DNA of 64,000 nucleotides, taken from positions 36,588-100,587 of the forward strand of contig JAGLGN010000024.1 in NCBI GenBank assembly GCA_023144005.1, written 5' to 3'. Positions within the stretch are counted from its first letter, which is position 1. Every line of letters begins with the position of its first letter. Of the stretch, positions 16,838-25,790 are shown piece after piece. The notes beneath the pieces were generated by a model that worked only from the letters and a program-made list of their open reading frames with translations, was not told the DNA's origin and did not search any database. Origin of the DNA: a bacterium (lineage in GTDB: Bacteria; AUK180). A program made the position numbers and the translations under genes.

Positions 16838-17527
16838 ATGGAATCTGTCTTAGTGATAATATCACAAGTACTCATTTTGCTGGTGTCAATATCCTTTCAT
16901 GAGTCGGCTCATGCATATGCCGCGTATAAAATGGGGGACCCCACAGCGAAGAATCTTGGTAGAATAACAATGAATCCCATAAAGCACATCGATCTATGGG
17001 GAACCATTATTCTTCCTATTCTGATGTTGTTCCTAATGCGTATTCCATTAGGTTACGCAAAGCCCGTCCCTGTGAATCCCAATAATTTTCATGACCGGAA
17101 AAAAGGCGAGATAATAGTATCACTTGCCGGGCCGGGATCCAATCTACTGCTTGCTGTTTTCGCTGCGGTGATATTACGGCTCCTGCTCCGTGCTTTGAAA
17201 CTGGACCATTATGCCGATCCGCAATTGCTGAAATCGATGCAGCCGCTCTTTATGCTGCTTTTCTATTTCTATCTGATAAATCTCTTTCTCGCGATCTTCA
17301 ATTTGATACCGCTTCCTCCTTTGGACGGTTCGCATGTACTTAGAGAGTTCCTTTCATATAAGGCAAAGGCTGTGTTTGACAGGATAAGGCCTTTTTCTTT
17401 CATTATCATCCTTGTTCTTCTCAATGTCGGCATATTAACCTCGATCATGTATTTCTTTGTAAATGTCCTCTCTAAGCTATTTCTGGGGAACGATATGGGC
17501 ATGATCAATTATATCCTGGGAGCATAG
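16838..17527 (+). CDS. Site-2-type (M50) membrane zinc metalloprotease
   Basis: A 229-residue intramembrane protease. The zinc motif HExxH appears as HESAH (about residues 22-26) inside the first transmembrane helix. AKPVPVNPNNF and SLAGPGSNLLLAV follow as in the compact YwhC/S2P-like branch, and the third ligand is in the NLIPLPPLDGSHVL motif near 155-168. There is no PDZ domain, so it is not a canonical RseP. It cleaves membrane-embedded peptides; the substrate is unknown. It is the first gene of a long housekeeping operon and trpS starts one base after its stop. S2P-like genes next to trpS and scpAB are a familiar arrangement in many bacteria, which supports the call. Confidence 0.92.
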   Translation: MESVLVIISQVLILLVSISFHESAHAYAAYKMGDPTAKNLGRITMNPIKHIDLWGTIILPILMLFLMRIPLGYAKPVPVNPNNFHDRKKGEIIVSLAGPGSNLLLAVFAAVILRLLLRALKLDHYADPQLLKSMQPLFMLLFYFYLINLFLAIFNLIPLPPLDGSHVLREFLSYKAKAVFDRIRPFSFIIILVLLNVGILTSIMYFFVNVLSKLFLGNDMGMINYILGA

Positions 17528-17528
17528 C

Positions 17529-18560
17529 ATGAGAAAGAAAGTATTATCAGGAACAAGGCCGACCGGTGATCTGCATATCGGACATCTGATCGGCGCATTG
17601 AGCAATTGGGTGAAACTTCAAAAAGATTACGATGCCTATTATTTTGTTGCGGATATACATTCTTTCACCAATAATCTTTCCACAGACAAGAAAGGCTTTT
17701 ATTACAGCATAGTCAAAGATATGCTGGCAGCAGGTCTGGATCCCGAAAGATCCACTATCTTTGTTCAATCAGAAGTGCCGGAGCATGCCGAGCTTGCCAC
17801 TTACCTTTCGATGGCTACTCCTTTGAGCTGGGTCGAAAGATGCCCCACATTCAAGGATGCCATCAGGGACCTCAGGGCACAGGGTGTGGTAACAAGAGAC
17901 AGCCGTGGACAGGACAGCAAGGCCGGTGATGAGGTTCAGGAAAATGTGGTTTCGGTTGGACTTCTTTCATATCCCATATTAATGACATCCGATATAGTAC
18001 TGTATGACGCTGATTTTGTACCTGTCGGAAAGGATCAGATGGCTCATCTGGAGATATCCAGAGAGATAGTCAGAAGGTTCAATCACCTTTTTGGCGAGAC
18101 CTTTGTTGAGCCGGAAGGGCTTCTTACAAAATTTCCACTACTTCTGGGGCCGGATAGAAGAAAGATGAGCAAGTCATATGGCAATTGCATCTCTCTTAAT
18201 GAAGAAGCGGATGTAATAAACAAGAAAGTGATGTCCATGATCACCGATCCCGAAAAGATAAGAAAGGACGATCCCGGGCATCCCGAAATATGTAATGTCT
18301 TCACCTATCACAAGATATTCGGGACCACTGAGCTCGACCGGATCTCAGCCGAATGTGCTTCTGGCGAATTGGGCTGTGTCGCATGCAAAAGAAATTGCGC
18401 GCAAACCCTTTCGAAAATACTCTCGGAGCATCAGGAAAAACGCGATGATCTGAGTGATGCAGAGATCCGCCGCATACTGGACCGCGGACGGGAGAAGGCG
18501 AGAGAGGCCGCCTCCGCGAAAATTGATAAAGTAAAAAAGAATATGGGGCTGATCATATAA
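17529..18560 (+). CDS. trpS: Tryptophanyl-tRNA synthetase
   Basis: This class I aminoacyl-tRNA synthetase charges tRNA-Trp with tryptophan using ATP. The HIGH-type motif is seen as PTGDLHIGHLIGAL (residues ~11-24) and the KMSKS loop as RRKMSKSYGN (~210-219). Substrate-pocket blocks SYPILMTSDIVLYDADFVPV and GKDQMAHLEISREI are intact. The length, 343 residues, is normal for bacterial TrpS. A Cys-containing stretch near the end (CVACKRNCAQ, about 280-290) is seen in a subset of TrpS proteins. The start is one base after the M50 gene stop; the end overlaps scpA in TAATG, so translation is coupled. Confidence 0.97.
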   Translation: MRKKVLSGTRPTGDLHIGHLIGALSNWVKLQKDYDAYYFVADIHSFTNNLSTDKKGFYYSIVKDMLAAGLDPERSTIFVQSEVPEHAELATYLSMATPLSWVERCPTFKDAIRDLRAQGVVTRDSRGQDSKAGDEVQENVVSVGLLSYPILMTSDIVLYDADFVPVGKDQMAHLEISREIVRRFNHLFGETFVEPEGLLTKFPLLLGPDRRKMSKSYGNCISLNEEADVINKKVMSMITDPEKIRKDDPGHPEICNVFTYHKIFGTTELDRISAECASGELGCVACKRNCAQTLSKILSEHQEKRDDLSDAEIRRILDRGREKAREAASAKIDKVKKNMGLII

Positions 18561-19312
18561 TGTACGAGATACATACAACAGGGTTTGAAGGCCCGTTAGA
18601 CCTCCTTGTCGACCTTGCCAGAAAGCATGAGGTCGATATTCTCCACATACGGATACTCGGCATCATAAACGGCTTCGTCGATTATGTTGAATCGGTCAAG
18701 GATATGGAAATTCAACTGACCGCGGATTTCCTTTCGATGGCGTCATACCTTGTTCTTTTGAAAACAAGATTGATGCTTCCAAAAACAGAAGAAGAGGAAG
18801 AAGAGGCCATGTCGGAAGTAAGCGACCTCCTGGATGTCATAAAAAAATATGAGCTGATCAAAGAGGCGTCAACCGAATTGGTCGAATACAGGGATCTTCA
18901 GGATAAGATACATTTCAGATTCTCGCAGAATCTGGAGGGGTATATTGATTCCTCCAACCTTTCGATGGATGAGATGGACCCTTATGTCCTTACCAAGATA
19001 GTGATAGATTTCCTGGAAAGATCATCCGGAGAAGAGGCTTTCGCGCGCATTGCCCGGGATAAATTCAATATAGAAGATAAATTGATGGAGCTCTTTGAAT
19101 ATTTTAAGAAGCGTGAATATGCGGAATTCAGCGAGATGGTGGAGGGTGAGGAGAAAAGTGAACTGGTAACAGCATTTTTCGCCCTCCTCATTCTGATCAA
19201 GAGACAGCTTCTGACCTTCACTCAGAAGGAGAATTTCGCTAATATCTACCTTCACTCTCAGATCGGCGATGATTCGGTATTGGACATGGAGGTGGTTTCG
19301 GATGAGCTATGA
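18560..19312 (+). CDS. scpA: Segregation and condensation protein A
   Basis: ScpA is the kleisin subunit that bridges SMC heads with ScpB in the bacterial condensin complex and is needed for chromosome segregation. The N-terminal signature FEGPLDLLVDLARKHEVDIL and the following TADFLSMASYLVLLKTRLM helix, which bind the SMC neck, are clear. The C-terminal winged-helix part (FFALLILIKRQLLTFTQKENF) is present too. The length of 250 residues is typical. An acidic linker (TEEEEEEAM) follows the first domain, as usual. The start codon overlaps the trpS stop (TAATG), and the end overlaps scpB by 11 bases. Confidence 0.96.
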   Translation: MYEIHTTGFEGPLDLLVDLARKHEVDILHIRILGIINGFVDYVESVKDMEIQLTADFLSMASYLVLLKTRLMLPKTEEEEEEAMSEVSDLLDVIKKYELIKEASTELVEYRDLQDKIHFRFSQNLEGYIDSSNLSMDEMDPYVLTKIVIDFLERSSGEEAFARIARDKFNIEDKLMELFEYFKKREYAEFSEMVEGEEKSELVTAFFALLILIKRQLLTFTQKENFANIYLHSQIGDDSVLDMEVVSDEL

Positions 19313-19886
19313 CAATACAGCAGAAAATATAAAAAGGGTTGAAGCGGTTCTCTTCGTTTCAAACAAATCCATCTCCCTTAAACGCCTGGTCGAGGTATTG
19401 GCAATGCCGCCTGATGCTATCGTTTCTTCCATCGCGGAATTAAATGCCCAGTATTCCAAGGCAAGAAACAGCTTTTTTATTGAAGAAGTCGCCGGCGGAT
19501 ATGTTTTCGCTACCCGTCCGGAATATAATGACCTTATCCGGGGATTCTATAATCTTGAAGAGAAATTCTCTTTGACGCAGTTGAATCTCGAAGTGCTTTC
19601 AATAGTCGCCTATCATCAGCCCACAACGAGAATAGAGGTTGACGCGATAAGAGGGAATATTGACTCGACATTTCATGTCAGAACCCTTCTGGAAAAGGGC
19701 TTTGTGAAGATAATCGGAAGAAAGAAAGTGCCCGGAAGTCCGTTTTTATATGGAACTACAAAACAGTTTCTGACCATTTTTGGTTTGAAATCCCTGAGCG
19801 AACTCCCGAAAGTTGATGAGATAAAAGAAGAATTTAAGATAAAGGAAAGAAAGCATGAAACTGATACGCTTCCTGGTTTTGAATAA
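19302..19886 (+). CDS. scpB: Segregation and condensation protein B
   Basis: ScpB dimers bind the ScpA linker in the SMC-ScpAB complex. The twin winged-helix layout is visible: KRVEAVLFVSNKSISLKRLV at the start, then FSLTQLNLEVLSIVAYHQPT and the conserved RIEVDAIRGNIDS...LLEKGFVKIIGRKKVPGSPF stretch with LYGTTKQFLTIFGLKSLSELP. I place the start at ATG 19302 because GGAGGTGG lies eight bases upstream and the family sequence begins there. An in-frame start 33 bases earlier would add an unrelated Trp-rich extension that overlaps scpA further. The 3' end overlaps the pseudouridine synthase gene by 32 bases. Confidence 0.95.
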   Translation: MSYDNTAENIKRVEAVLFVSNKSISLKRLVEVLAMPPDAIVSSIAELNAQYSKARNSFFIEEVAGGYVFATRPEYNDLIRGFYNLEEKFSLTQLNLEVLSIVAYHQPTTRIEVDAIRGNIDSTFHVRTLLEKGFVKIIGRKKVPGSPFLYGTTKQFLTIFGLKSLSELPKVDEIKEEFKIKERKHETDTLPGFE

Positions 19887-20655
19887 TATTGATTCCAGAA
19901 GGAATTGTCTGAAACTTCTCGATAATGAGAAGGTTATGGTAAACGGAAAGATCTGCCGTTCAACCGCATTTGAGATCGACCCGAATTCCGATCATATTAT
20001 AGTGAACGGCCTGCCGCTTCGAGGATTGCCGGAGATGTTCTATATTGCCTTGAATAAACCGAGAGGTGTTGTAGTTACCAAGCATGACCCCGGAGAAAGG
20101 GCGACCATATACGATTATCTTTATGATAAGGGTATGTTCCGCGTCGCAGCCGATGCACGTTGGTCCGGGCTTTCAGAGCGGAAGATCTATGCAAAATTCA
20201 AGACCTTTCTGAAATCCAATCTCCTCTATGCCGGCCGTCTGGATATCAATACGATGGGCCTGCTCATTGTCACGAATGATTCAGAAATGATCAATCGATT
20301 GACACATCCCTCTTTCGGCAAAGACAAGGTCTATAGAGTGAAGATATCTCATCATCTGAAACAAAAAGAGATAGATACCTTTAAAAAAGGCATATATCTG
20401 GCGAATGAGAGCGGTAAGAGATCAAAATTTACCTGCAAATTCATACGGATCACATCACAAAGAAGTGATACGGTTGTGGTAATATCGGTGAGATCCGGTG
20501 AGAATCGTATCATTCGCCGTGCATTCAAACAGATGGGCCATCCCGTGATCACTCTCAAAAGAATTGAACATGGCGGAATACGCCTGCAGGGGATCAAGAT
20601 CGGAGCGTATCGTTTCTTAACGGAAAAGGAGGTGACCCAATTAAAGGCAAAATGA
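19855..20655 (+). CDS. rluB: 23S rRNA pseudouridine synthase, RsuA/RluB family
   Basis: An N-terminal S4 RNA-binding domain (about residues 2-60, with RRNCLKLLDNEKVMVNGKIC) is followed by the catalytic domain. The catalytic Asp is in GRLDINTMGLLIVTND (near 127), and the Lys/Leu-rich RHLKQ...GENRIIRRAFKQMGHPV block is typical of RluB/RsuA. It isomerises uridine to pseudouridine, for RluB at 23S position 2605; RsuA or RluE specificity cannot be excluded. Its place after scpB is the common arrangement for rluB and supports the name. An unusual ~30-residue insertion (RWSGLSERKIYAKFKTFL) lies just before the catalytic motif. Confidence 0.92.
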   Translation: MKLIRFLVLNNIDSRRNCLKLLDNEKVMVNGKICRSTAFEIDPNSDHIIVNGLPLRGLPEMFYIALNKPRGVVVTKHDPGERATIYDYLYDKGMFRVAADARWSGLSERKIYAKFKTFLKSNLLYAGRLDINTMGLLIVTNDSEMINRLTHPSFGKDKVYRVKISHHLKQKEIDTFKKGIYLANESGKRSKFTCKFIRITSQRSDTVVVISVRSGENRIIRRAFKQMGHPVITLKRIEHGGIRLQGIKIGAYRFLTEKEVTQLKAK

Positions 20656-21302
20656 TCATCGCGATCGATGGCCCCGCGGGAAGCGGCAAGTCAACTATCG
20701 CGCGTCTTCTTTCAGAGAAATTGGACCTTCCGTATATAGATACAGGGGCATTCTACCGCTGTGCGGCTCTGCACTCATTGAGAAATCCCGGGTCATCAGA
20801 AAAGGATATCTCCCTATTTGTCAATGAGATGCGTATCAGGATTGGTACTCCGAACGACCCGGCGGTCATTATTCTTAATGATGAGGATGTTTCCGAAAAG
20901 ATCAGAACGCCTCAGATAGCTATGGAAGTATCAAATATCGCGGATATGAAGAATGTCCGCATCGAGATCAATAATAAATTAAGAGCTTCGGCAGAGGCGA
21001 CGGGAGGCATACTGGAAGGAAGAGATATACAAACTCTGGTCTGCCCTCAAGCGGATGTGAAGTTCTTTTTAACCGCGACACCGGAAACAAGGGCGAAGCG
21101 GAGATTAGGGGATTATGAAGGAATGAAAATCGATAAAACCCCGGAAGAAGTGCTGGCTGATATTAAAAGGCGTGACAAGAGGGATTATCAAAGGGATTAC
21201 GGCCCTCTGAAGAAAGCCGATGATGCCGTGGAGGTCGACACCTCCGATATGACGCTTTCTCAAGTTGTTGACAGAATGCTTGAGATCATCAGGGGGAGTT
21301 GA
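20652..21302 (+). CDS. cmk: Cytidylate kinase
   Basis: Phosphorylates CMP and dCMP with ATP. The P-loop is IAIDGPAGSGKST (residues 3-15), followed by LPYIDTGAFYRCAAL, which holds the CMP-binding site, then EGRDIQTLVCPQADVKFFLTA and RRDKRDYQRDYGPLKKADDA, all family hallmarks. The length is 216 residues, as expected. The start at ATG 20652 overlaps the rluB stop (ATGA). A near-perfect ribosome site AAAAGGAGGTGA at 20624-20635 is 19 bases from that ATG but 7 bases from an in-frame ATT at 20640, so an ATT start that adds four residues is possible. The cmk-plsC-rpsA order is well known in bacteria. Confidence 0.96.
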   Translation: MIIAIDGPAGSGKSTIARLLSEKLDLPYIDTGAFYRCAALHSLRNPGSSEKDISLFVNEMRIRIGTPNDPAVIILNDEDVSEKIRTPQIAMEVSNIADMKNVRIEINNKLRASAEATGGILEGRDIQTLVCPQADVKFFLTATPETRAKRRLGDYEGMKIDKTPEEVLADIKRRDKRDYQRDYGPLKKADDAVEVDTSDMTLSQVVDRMLEIIRGS

Positions 21303-21325
21303 TTTAAAATGAGTTATACTGTACA

Positions 21326-21961
21326 ATGAACACATTTGATTATTATATTTATCACTTAGCGGGTATATTAATAAGGTTCTTTGTTAGACTATTATTGAAT
21401 TTCAGGATATTGAGGCTTGAAAGGCGTTTTTCCATCAGGAATAAAGTTCTAGTGGTTTCGAACCATCAAAGCCTTCTAGATCCTCCTCTTATCGGCGCCT
21501 TCCTCGATGAACTGAAACTTTCTTATTTTGCAAAATGGGAGCTCTTCCAGGTTCCTTTTCTGGGTAAGTTTATCAGCATGATGGGTGCTTTTCCTGTGAA
21601 AAGGGGAACGGCAGATCTGGAAGCGATACGCACAGCGACCTCCATTTTACAGAATAACGGAAGATTGATCATGTTTCCCGAAGGTACACGAACCCTTGAC
21701 GGTTCGATCAAACCATTTAAAAAGGGTGCCGGATTCCTCGTCGCGAGGACACAATGTAATGTTGTTCCGGTATTGCTTGAAGGATGGTTCCAGGTTCTGC
21801 CTAAATACGGCCGCCGCAGGTTAAGATACCCTGTACGGGTCGTTGTGGGAAAGATGATAACATATGAAGAGTTAATGGCAGCGGTCCCCAAAAGGAACGA
21901 TTACACTGCCATTTCCGAATATTTATACGAGAAGGTGAAATCCTTGTCGACGGAGGTATGA
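21326..21961 (+). CDS. plsC: 1-acyl-sn-glycerol-3-phosphate acyltransferase
   Basis: Transfers an acyl chain to lysophosphatidate at the inner membrane to make phosphatidate. The acyltransferase box NHxxxxD is seen as SNHQSLLDPP (about 46-55), and the substrate motif as FPEGTRTLDGSIKPFKKGAG (about 117-136). An N-terminal hydrophobic segment (IIYHLAGILIRFFVRLLLNF-like) would anchor it. The length of 211 residues is typical. It sits between cmk and rpsA, the classic position, which also fits fused or neighbouring plsC-like genes near ispH. No SD is evident before ATG 21326. Confidence 0.92.
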   Translation: MNTFDYYIYHLAGILIRFFVRLLLNFRILRLERRFSIRNKVLVVSNHQSLLDPPLIGAFLDELKLSYFAKWELFQVPFLGKFISMMGAFPVKRGTADLEAIRTATSILQNNGRLIMFPEGTRTLDGSIKPFKKGAGFLVARTQCNVVPVLLEGWFQVLPKYGRRRLRYPVRVVVGKMITYEELMAAVPKRNDYTAISEYLYEKVKSLSTEV

Positions 21962-21965
21962 TTGT

Positions 21966-24032
21966 ATGATTGACAATCCAGCACAAGCGAAAAGAGGTGA
22001 CATTGTAGATGTAACGGTAGTAGTTATTACATCGGATAGTATTATGGTTTCCACGGATCTTAAACATGATGGCGAGATCCCTACTTCGGACTTTACTGAA
22101 AGAGAATTAAAGGCATTAAAACCCGGTGCGACCCTAAAGGTCATGGCGCTTAGAGGCGGCAAAGACGGACTTTATATTTTTTCCAAGAAAGCAGCGGAGA
22201 AAGAAGAGAACTGGGAAATGGTCTATAAGACTTATAAGGACAAAGCTCCCATTTTAGTTGACTTCAAAAAGCGCGGAGAGCACTTCATATTCTGGGGAAA
22301 ACAACCCAGAAAGAAAAAGATGGTACAGGGATACTGGGGAAAATATCTTGAATTTGAGGTCTTCATCTCAGATTACGATGTTTCAAAGGAAACTTCAAGA
22401 AAGAACAAGGATCTCGTGGGATTAAAGCTTCCAGTGAAGGTCGTTGGACTTCAGAGAAGAGAAAAGGTCATTATCGCGTCCGAAAGGCTTTTCATGATGG
22501 AAGAGCAGTACAAAAAGAGATCTGAACTTCTGGAAAGTCTCGATATCGGTGTTATCGTTGAGGGCCGTGTGATCAAATCCTCTCCTAAAGAGAAAGCTTT
22601 TATAGTTGATCTTGGCGGTGTTATCGGAAAATTGAAATATGAAAATGTTTCATGGGACAGATATCAGAACCCGAGAGAGATCATCGAGCACAGAGAAGAT
22701 GTGAAACTGGTCGTTATAGATTTTAATAAAGAAGACAAAGAGGTCTGGCTGAGTCTCAAGGACCTGACAGATGATCCATGGGAAGATATTGAAGATAAAT
22801 TCCGCATAGGGGAAGTAGTTGAAGGTGCTGTGTACAGGATATTTGATTTTGGAACGGTAATAAATCTTTCCGATGAATTCAGAGCTCTTATTCCAAATGA
22901 CGAACTTACCCTGACAAGGATCGTGAGGAACCCCTCTGAAATGGTTTCTGTGGGTGAAACACTTAAAGGGATCGTCAAAAGGATCGATATTGACAATCGG
23001 AAGATCATCGTCTCCGTCAGAGATTATGTTCTTGAAAAATACAATGTAGGCGATGTCGTTAAGGGAAAGGTCGTGAAGGTTGAAAAATACGGTGCTTTCA
23101 TTGAGCTTGAGCCCGGTGTCACCGGCCTTCTGAAGGTCGAGGATATCTCCTGGAGTCAGAAGTTCAGGAACGCCAAACAGATGATCAAAGAAGGCGAGAT
23201 CGTGGAAGCGAAGATACTTGCCATTGATTCGCGCAAGCGTCAGATCGATTTCGGCGTAAAGCAGATACTGCCTAATCCATGGGATGAGATCGAGGAGAAA
23301 TTCCCTGTCGGTTCCAAGGTTACGGGAAAGATCGTAAAGATCATCGATGCGGGCGCCTTTGTCAATCTGGACGAGAACTTCGACGCATTCCTGCATTTTT
23401 CAAAGGTACCTTCAGACGAAGGTCAGGATTGGAAAGAGAAGATATCTGTGGACCAGGAAGTGGAAGGAACTATCATTCACATTAATGTAAGGGACAAACG
23501 CATACAGATCTCATTGATGAAAGAGGAACATATCGAAACAAAAAGGGCTGAAAAAGCCGATGTGAAGAGCTATATGGACGCTTCCGACAGTAGTGAAGAA
23601 GAGGTTACCATGGGCGATACAATGTCAGAGGAATTATTCGCCGCCCTCAAGCAGAAGGCTGAGCAAAAATCTGATGCTCCCGCTGATAAGAAGAAAGCAA
23701 AGAAAGAGAAGAAAGCAATCGTAGAGGAAGTCAAAGAAGAAGAGAAGGAAGAAATAGCAGAAGAAGTGAAAGAAGAAGTCAAAGAAGAAGAGAAGGAAGA
23801 AATAGCAGAAGAAGTGAAAGAAGAAGTAAAGGAAGAAGAAACGAAAGAAGATGTAAAAGAAGAAGAGAAGGAAGAAGAAGTGAAAGAGGAAGTGAAGGAA
23901 GAAGAAGTGAAAGAGGAAGTGAAGGAAGAAGAAACGAAAGAAGACGAAAAGGAAGAAGAGAAAGAAGAAGAGGAAACGAAAGAAGACGAAAAGGAAGAAG
24001 AGAAAGAAGAAGAAGGTGAGAAGGAAGAGTAG
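21966..24032 (+). CDS. rpsA: Ribosomal protein S1 with long Glu/Lys-rich tail
   Basis: S1 binds mRNA on the 30S subunit and helps initiation. About six S1 (OB-fold) repeats can be followed to residue ~520; repeats 3-6 are clear, for example EGRVIKSSPKEKAFIVDLG, GAVYRIFDFGTVINLSD, GKVVKVEKYGAFIELEPGVT and GKIVKIIDAGAFVNLDENF. A short MGDTMSEELFAALKQK segment follows, also seen at the end of other S1 proteins. From about residue 576 the sequence becomes a low-complexity tail of Glu, Lys and Val made of repeats such as EEVKEEEKEEIA, over 100 residues long. Normal S1 ends near 560 residues. The DNA of the tail (23695-24029) is almost only purines and is prone to slippage. Confidence 0.95.
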   Translation: MIDNPAQAKRGDIVDVTVVVITSDSIMVSTDLKHDGEIPTSDFTERELKALKPGATLKVMALRGGKDGLYIFSKKAAEKEENWEMVYKTYKDKAPILVDFKKRGEHFIFWGKQPRKKKMVQGYWGKYLEFEVFISDYDVSKETSRKNKDLVGLKLPVKVVGLQRREKVIIASERLFMMEEQYKKRSELLESLDIGVIVEGRVIKSSPKEKAFIVDLGGVIGKLKYENVSWDRYQNPREIIEHREDVKLVVIDFNKEDKEVWLSLKDLTDDPWEDIEDKFRIGEVVEGAVYRIFDFGTVINLSDEFRALIPNDELTLTRIVRNPSEMVSVGETLKGIVKRIDIDNRKIIVSVRDYVLEKYNVGDVVKGKVVKVEKYGAFIELEPGVTGLLKVEDISWSQKFRNAKQMIKEGEIVEAKILAIDSRKRQIDFGVKQILPNPWDEIEEKFPVGSKVTGKIVKIIDAGAFVNLDENFDAFLHFSKVPSDEGQDWKEKISVDQEVEGTIIHINVRDKRIQISLMKEEHIETKRAEKADVKSYMDASDSSEEEVTMGDTMSEELFAALKQKAEQKSDAPADKKKAKKEKKAIVEEVKEEEKEEIAEEVKEEVKEEEKEEIAEEVKEEVKEEETKEDVKEEEKEEEVKEEVKEEEVKEEVKEEETKEDEKEEEKEEEETKEDEKEEEKEEEGEKEE

Positions 24033-24045
24033 GAGTTCTATTCAT

Positions 24046-24801
24046 ATGAAGGACTTCTTTCTTCTGAAAGACCTGAATATCTCCGGCAAGCACATCCTGC
24101 TTGCCGGAATTTCTAAGACCAATACCCTGGACATATTACGGTCAAAAGCGAAAAGGGGCAATTACGATTTCAGAGTTAAGGTTATTGACCATAATGGTGC
24201 CCAGATCAATAAGTACAAAGAAAAATTCGCGGATCTGTCGGATCATTTTGATTTTTCCGCCGCGGACCTTTCGGATATTTCATTCATTGAGGATGAGGTT
24301 TACGATATCGCCGTCCTGCCTTCCATTTTATCCTCGCTTAACATGAGGCCTTTGAAGGCCATTCAGGCGATGTTCGAGGTCCAACGAGTATTGTCTTCCG
24401 ATGGGCTCGTAATAATTCAGGAGAAGATATCGATTGAGCACAATAATCGCCCGGAATACGCTTTTTTAAACTGGTATAGAAGCCGAAAGAATTTGCTCTA
24501 TAATCTTTACAAGAATAAGACAGAGCCGCTGAAATCGCATTTCTATCTTGAGGACCTGAAGTTCGCTTTGAAAGCGCTGGGTTTGAATATAGATGAAACG
24601 AATGTTCTTGAAGGCGAGCTTATTTCCGGAGATGAAAAACAGCGTCTTTTCAATGAGATGCTTCCCGCCGATATCCAAGAGGAGAATGATCCTTTTTCCC
24701 GGGTTATCTCGATCATACGGACGGAATTCGACGAAATGAAGAAGAAACCATCGAATTTCCCGCCGTATTCCATTATAAAATGCTCAAAGAAATTGCCTTA
24801 G
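24046..24801 (+). CDS. Methyltransferase-like protein, function unknown
   Basis: A 251-residue protein with the outline of a class I SAM-dependent methyltransferase but weak motifs: GKHILLAGISKTNTLD in the place of motif I, VKVIDHNG for beta2, EVYDIAVLPSILSSL for motif IV and FEVQRVLSSDGLVIIQEK for motif VI, with the family's VLKPGG-type turn. The glycine-rich loop is poor, so SAM binding is uncertain. I start it at ATG 24046 because AGGAG lies at 24031-24035; the GTG at 24016 is inside the rpsA tail. It follows rpsA by 13 bases and overlaps the next gene by 22, so it is part of the operon. A strong hairpin sits near its 5' end (24082-24108). Confidence 0.6.
   Translation: MKDFFLLKDLNISGKHILLAGISKTNTLDILRSKAKRGNYDFRVKVIDHNGAQINKYKEKFADLSDHFDFSAADLSDISFIEDEVYDIAVLPSILSSLNMRPLKAIQAMFEVQRVLSSDGLVIIQEKISIEHNNRPEYAFLNWYRSRKNLLYNLYKNKTEPLKSHFYLEDLKFALKALGLNIDETNVLEGELISGDEKQRLFNEMLPADIQEENDPFSRVISIIRTEFDEMKKKPSNFPPYSIIKCSKKLP
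24082..24108 (+). promoter_or_regulatory. 10-bp hairpin near the start of the methyltransferase-like gene
   Basis: TCCGGCAAGC at 24082-24091 pairs perfectly with GCTTGCCGGA at 24099-24108 around a 7-base loop. It lies about 50 bases after the rpsA stop, inside codons 13-21 of the next gene, and could slow or end transcription past rpsA. No full T-run follows (ATTTCT only). Confidence 0.45.
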
Positions 24802-25790
24802 GCCTGCTTTCCGATCCCGATACCCTCAGTTTTTGCGGACTCCTGGGCAAAAAAGGCCAATTATTAAAGAAAACAGCTTATGTATTGTCTCCCTGGGACC
24901 TTGAATTGCCGTCTCCATATAGGAGCTACAATAAGCAAAAGAATATTAAGATAATTATCGTTTTGTTCCCGCATCTCTTTATGGATAGGGAAGGTATAAT
25001 AAAATTGAAAAACGCCCTTGTATCTGTGGGCGGAGTGATCGTCCTGATCGACCATTTCCACAGATCATTGCGCAATCCCGTAGATTTTCCGAATGTGACA
25101 GGCGAAAACGGAAGCAACATTTATGAAGGGGTCTTCACGATAGAGAATATCCGCAAGGATTTCAATCGTTTGAAATTCACCTTGAAAAAGAAAGACCTCA
25201 AAGACGGTCTATGGTTAGTGAAATTATCCAATCAAGTACTCTTGAATGTTGACAGAAATGCGGATTATGACCTCACCGTCTATCCATTCTCTTCTGTGAT
25301 GAGGTCAAAGGAAAGCCGATTGATAATGGAGATGATGCAGGCTACCGGGAGTGAAGCCGTTCTTTTTGACGGTAAGCCCTTGACCACGGGGATCAAAACA
25401 TATGATCTTTATGGCAACGCGCCGCATATTTGCTGTAAGAAGCTCCTTCTCGCGCCGCATCTGCTGAACGCCGCAAAGAGCGAAGGAAAGGTTAAAAGAG
25501 CCCTTCAGAATTGGCCGGGAAATACAATATTCATACCTGTTCTTGACGATGATCATATCAGGACGAAGATGGAGTTTCATGTCGTTTCCGAAGTGAATGA
25601 AAAGATCTTTGTGTCCACCGGCATACAGAAAAGAGATCATGGATTCATCTATCAGCAGGAAAAGGACAAGGATGGCATGCACGGTGAATATTATATACTG
25701 GGTATAAAGAAATTGAGGAAAATATTTAATAAAAAGGGTACGGATACAGGCATTTGTATCCCCCCGTTCCACATATGGAGGTATGAATGA
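24780..25790 (+). CDS. Unknown cytoplasmic protein
   Basis: I do not recognise this 336-residue protein. It has no signal peptide or membrane helix and mixes predicted beta strands and helices. The segment IIIVLFPHLFMDREGIIKLK followed by GGVIVLIDHFHRS resembles a Rossmann-like strand-helix pair. A Cys-containing block (GNAPHICCKKLLLAPHLLNA) and a His-rich segment (DDDHIRTKMEFHVV) are other features. It overlaps the methyltransferase-like gene by 22 bases and the following lipoprotein gene by 4 (ATGA), so all three are expressed with the rpsA operon. The context gives no more than a link to growth-related genes. Confidence 0.55.
   Translation: MLKEIALGLLSDPDTLSFCGLLGKKGQLLKKTAYVLSPWDLELPSPYRSYNKQKNIKIIIVLFPHLFMDREGIIKLKNALVSVGGVIVLIDHFHRSLRNPVDFPNVTGENGSNIYEGVFTIENIRKDFNRLKFTLKKKDLKDGLWLVKLSNQVLLNVDRNADYDLTVYPFSSVMRSKESRLIMEMMQATGSEAVLFDGKPLTTGIKTYDLYGNAPHICCKKLLLAPHLLNAAKSEGKVKRALQNWPGNTIFIPVLDDDHIRTKMEFHVVSEVNEKIFVSTGIQKRDHGFIYQQEKDKDGMHGEYYILGIKKLRKIFNKKGTDTGICIPPFHIWRYE

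Noticed and set aside
21299..21325. Promoter directly before plsC (TATACT at 21315)
   Set aside because: No -35 box at an acceptable distance, and the -10-like box is only 5 bases from the ATG; plsC is more likely read from the operon.
23779..24093. Minus-strand frame of almost pure Leu/Ser/Pro
   Set aside because: It is the complement of the purine-only rpsA tail; composition artefact.
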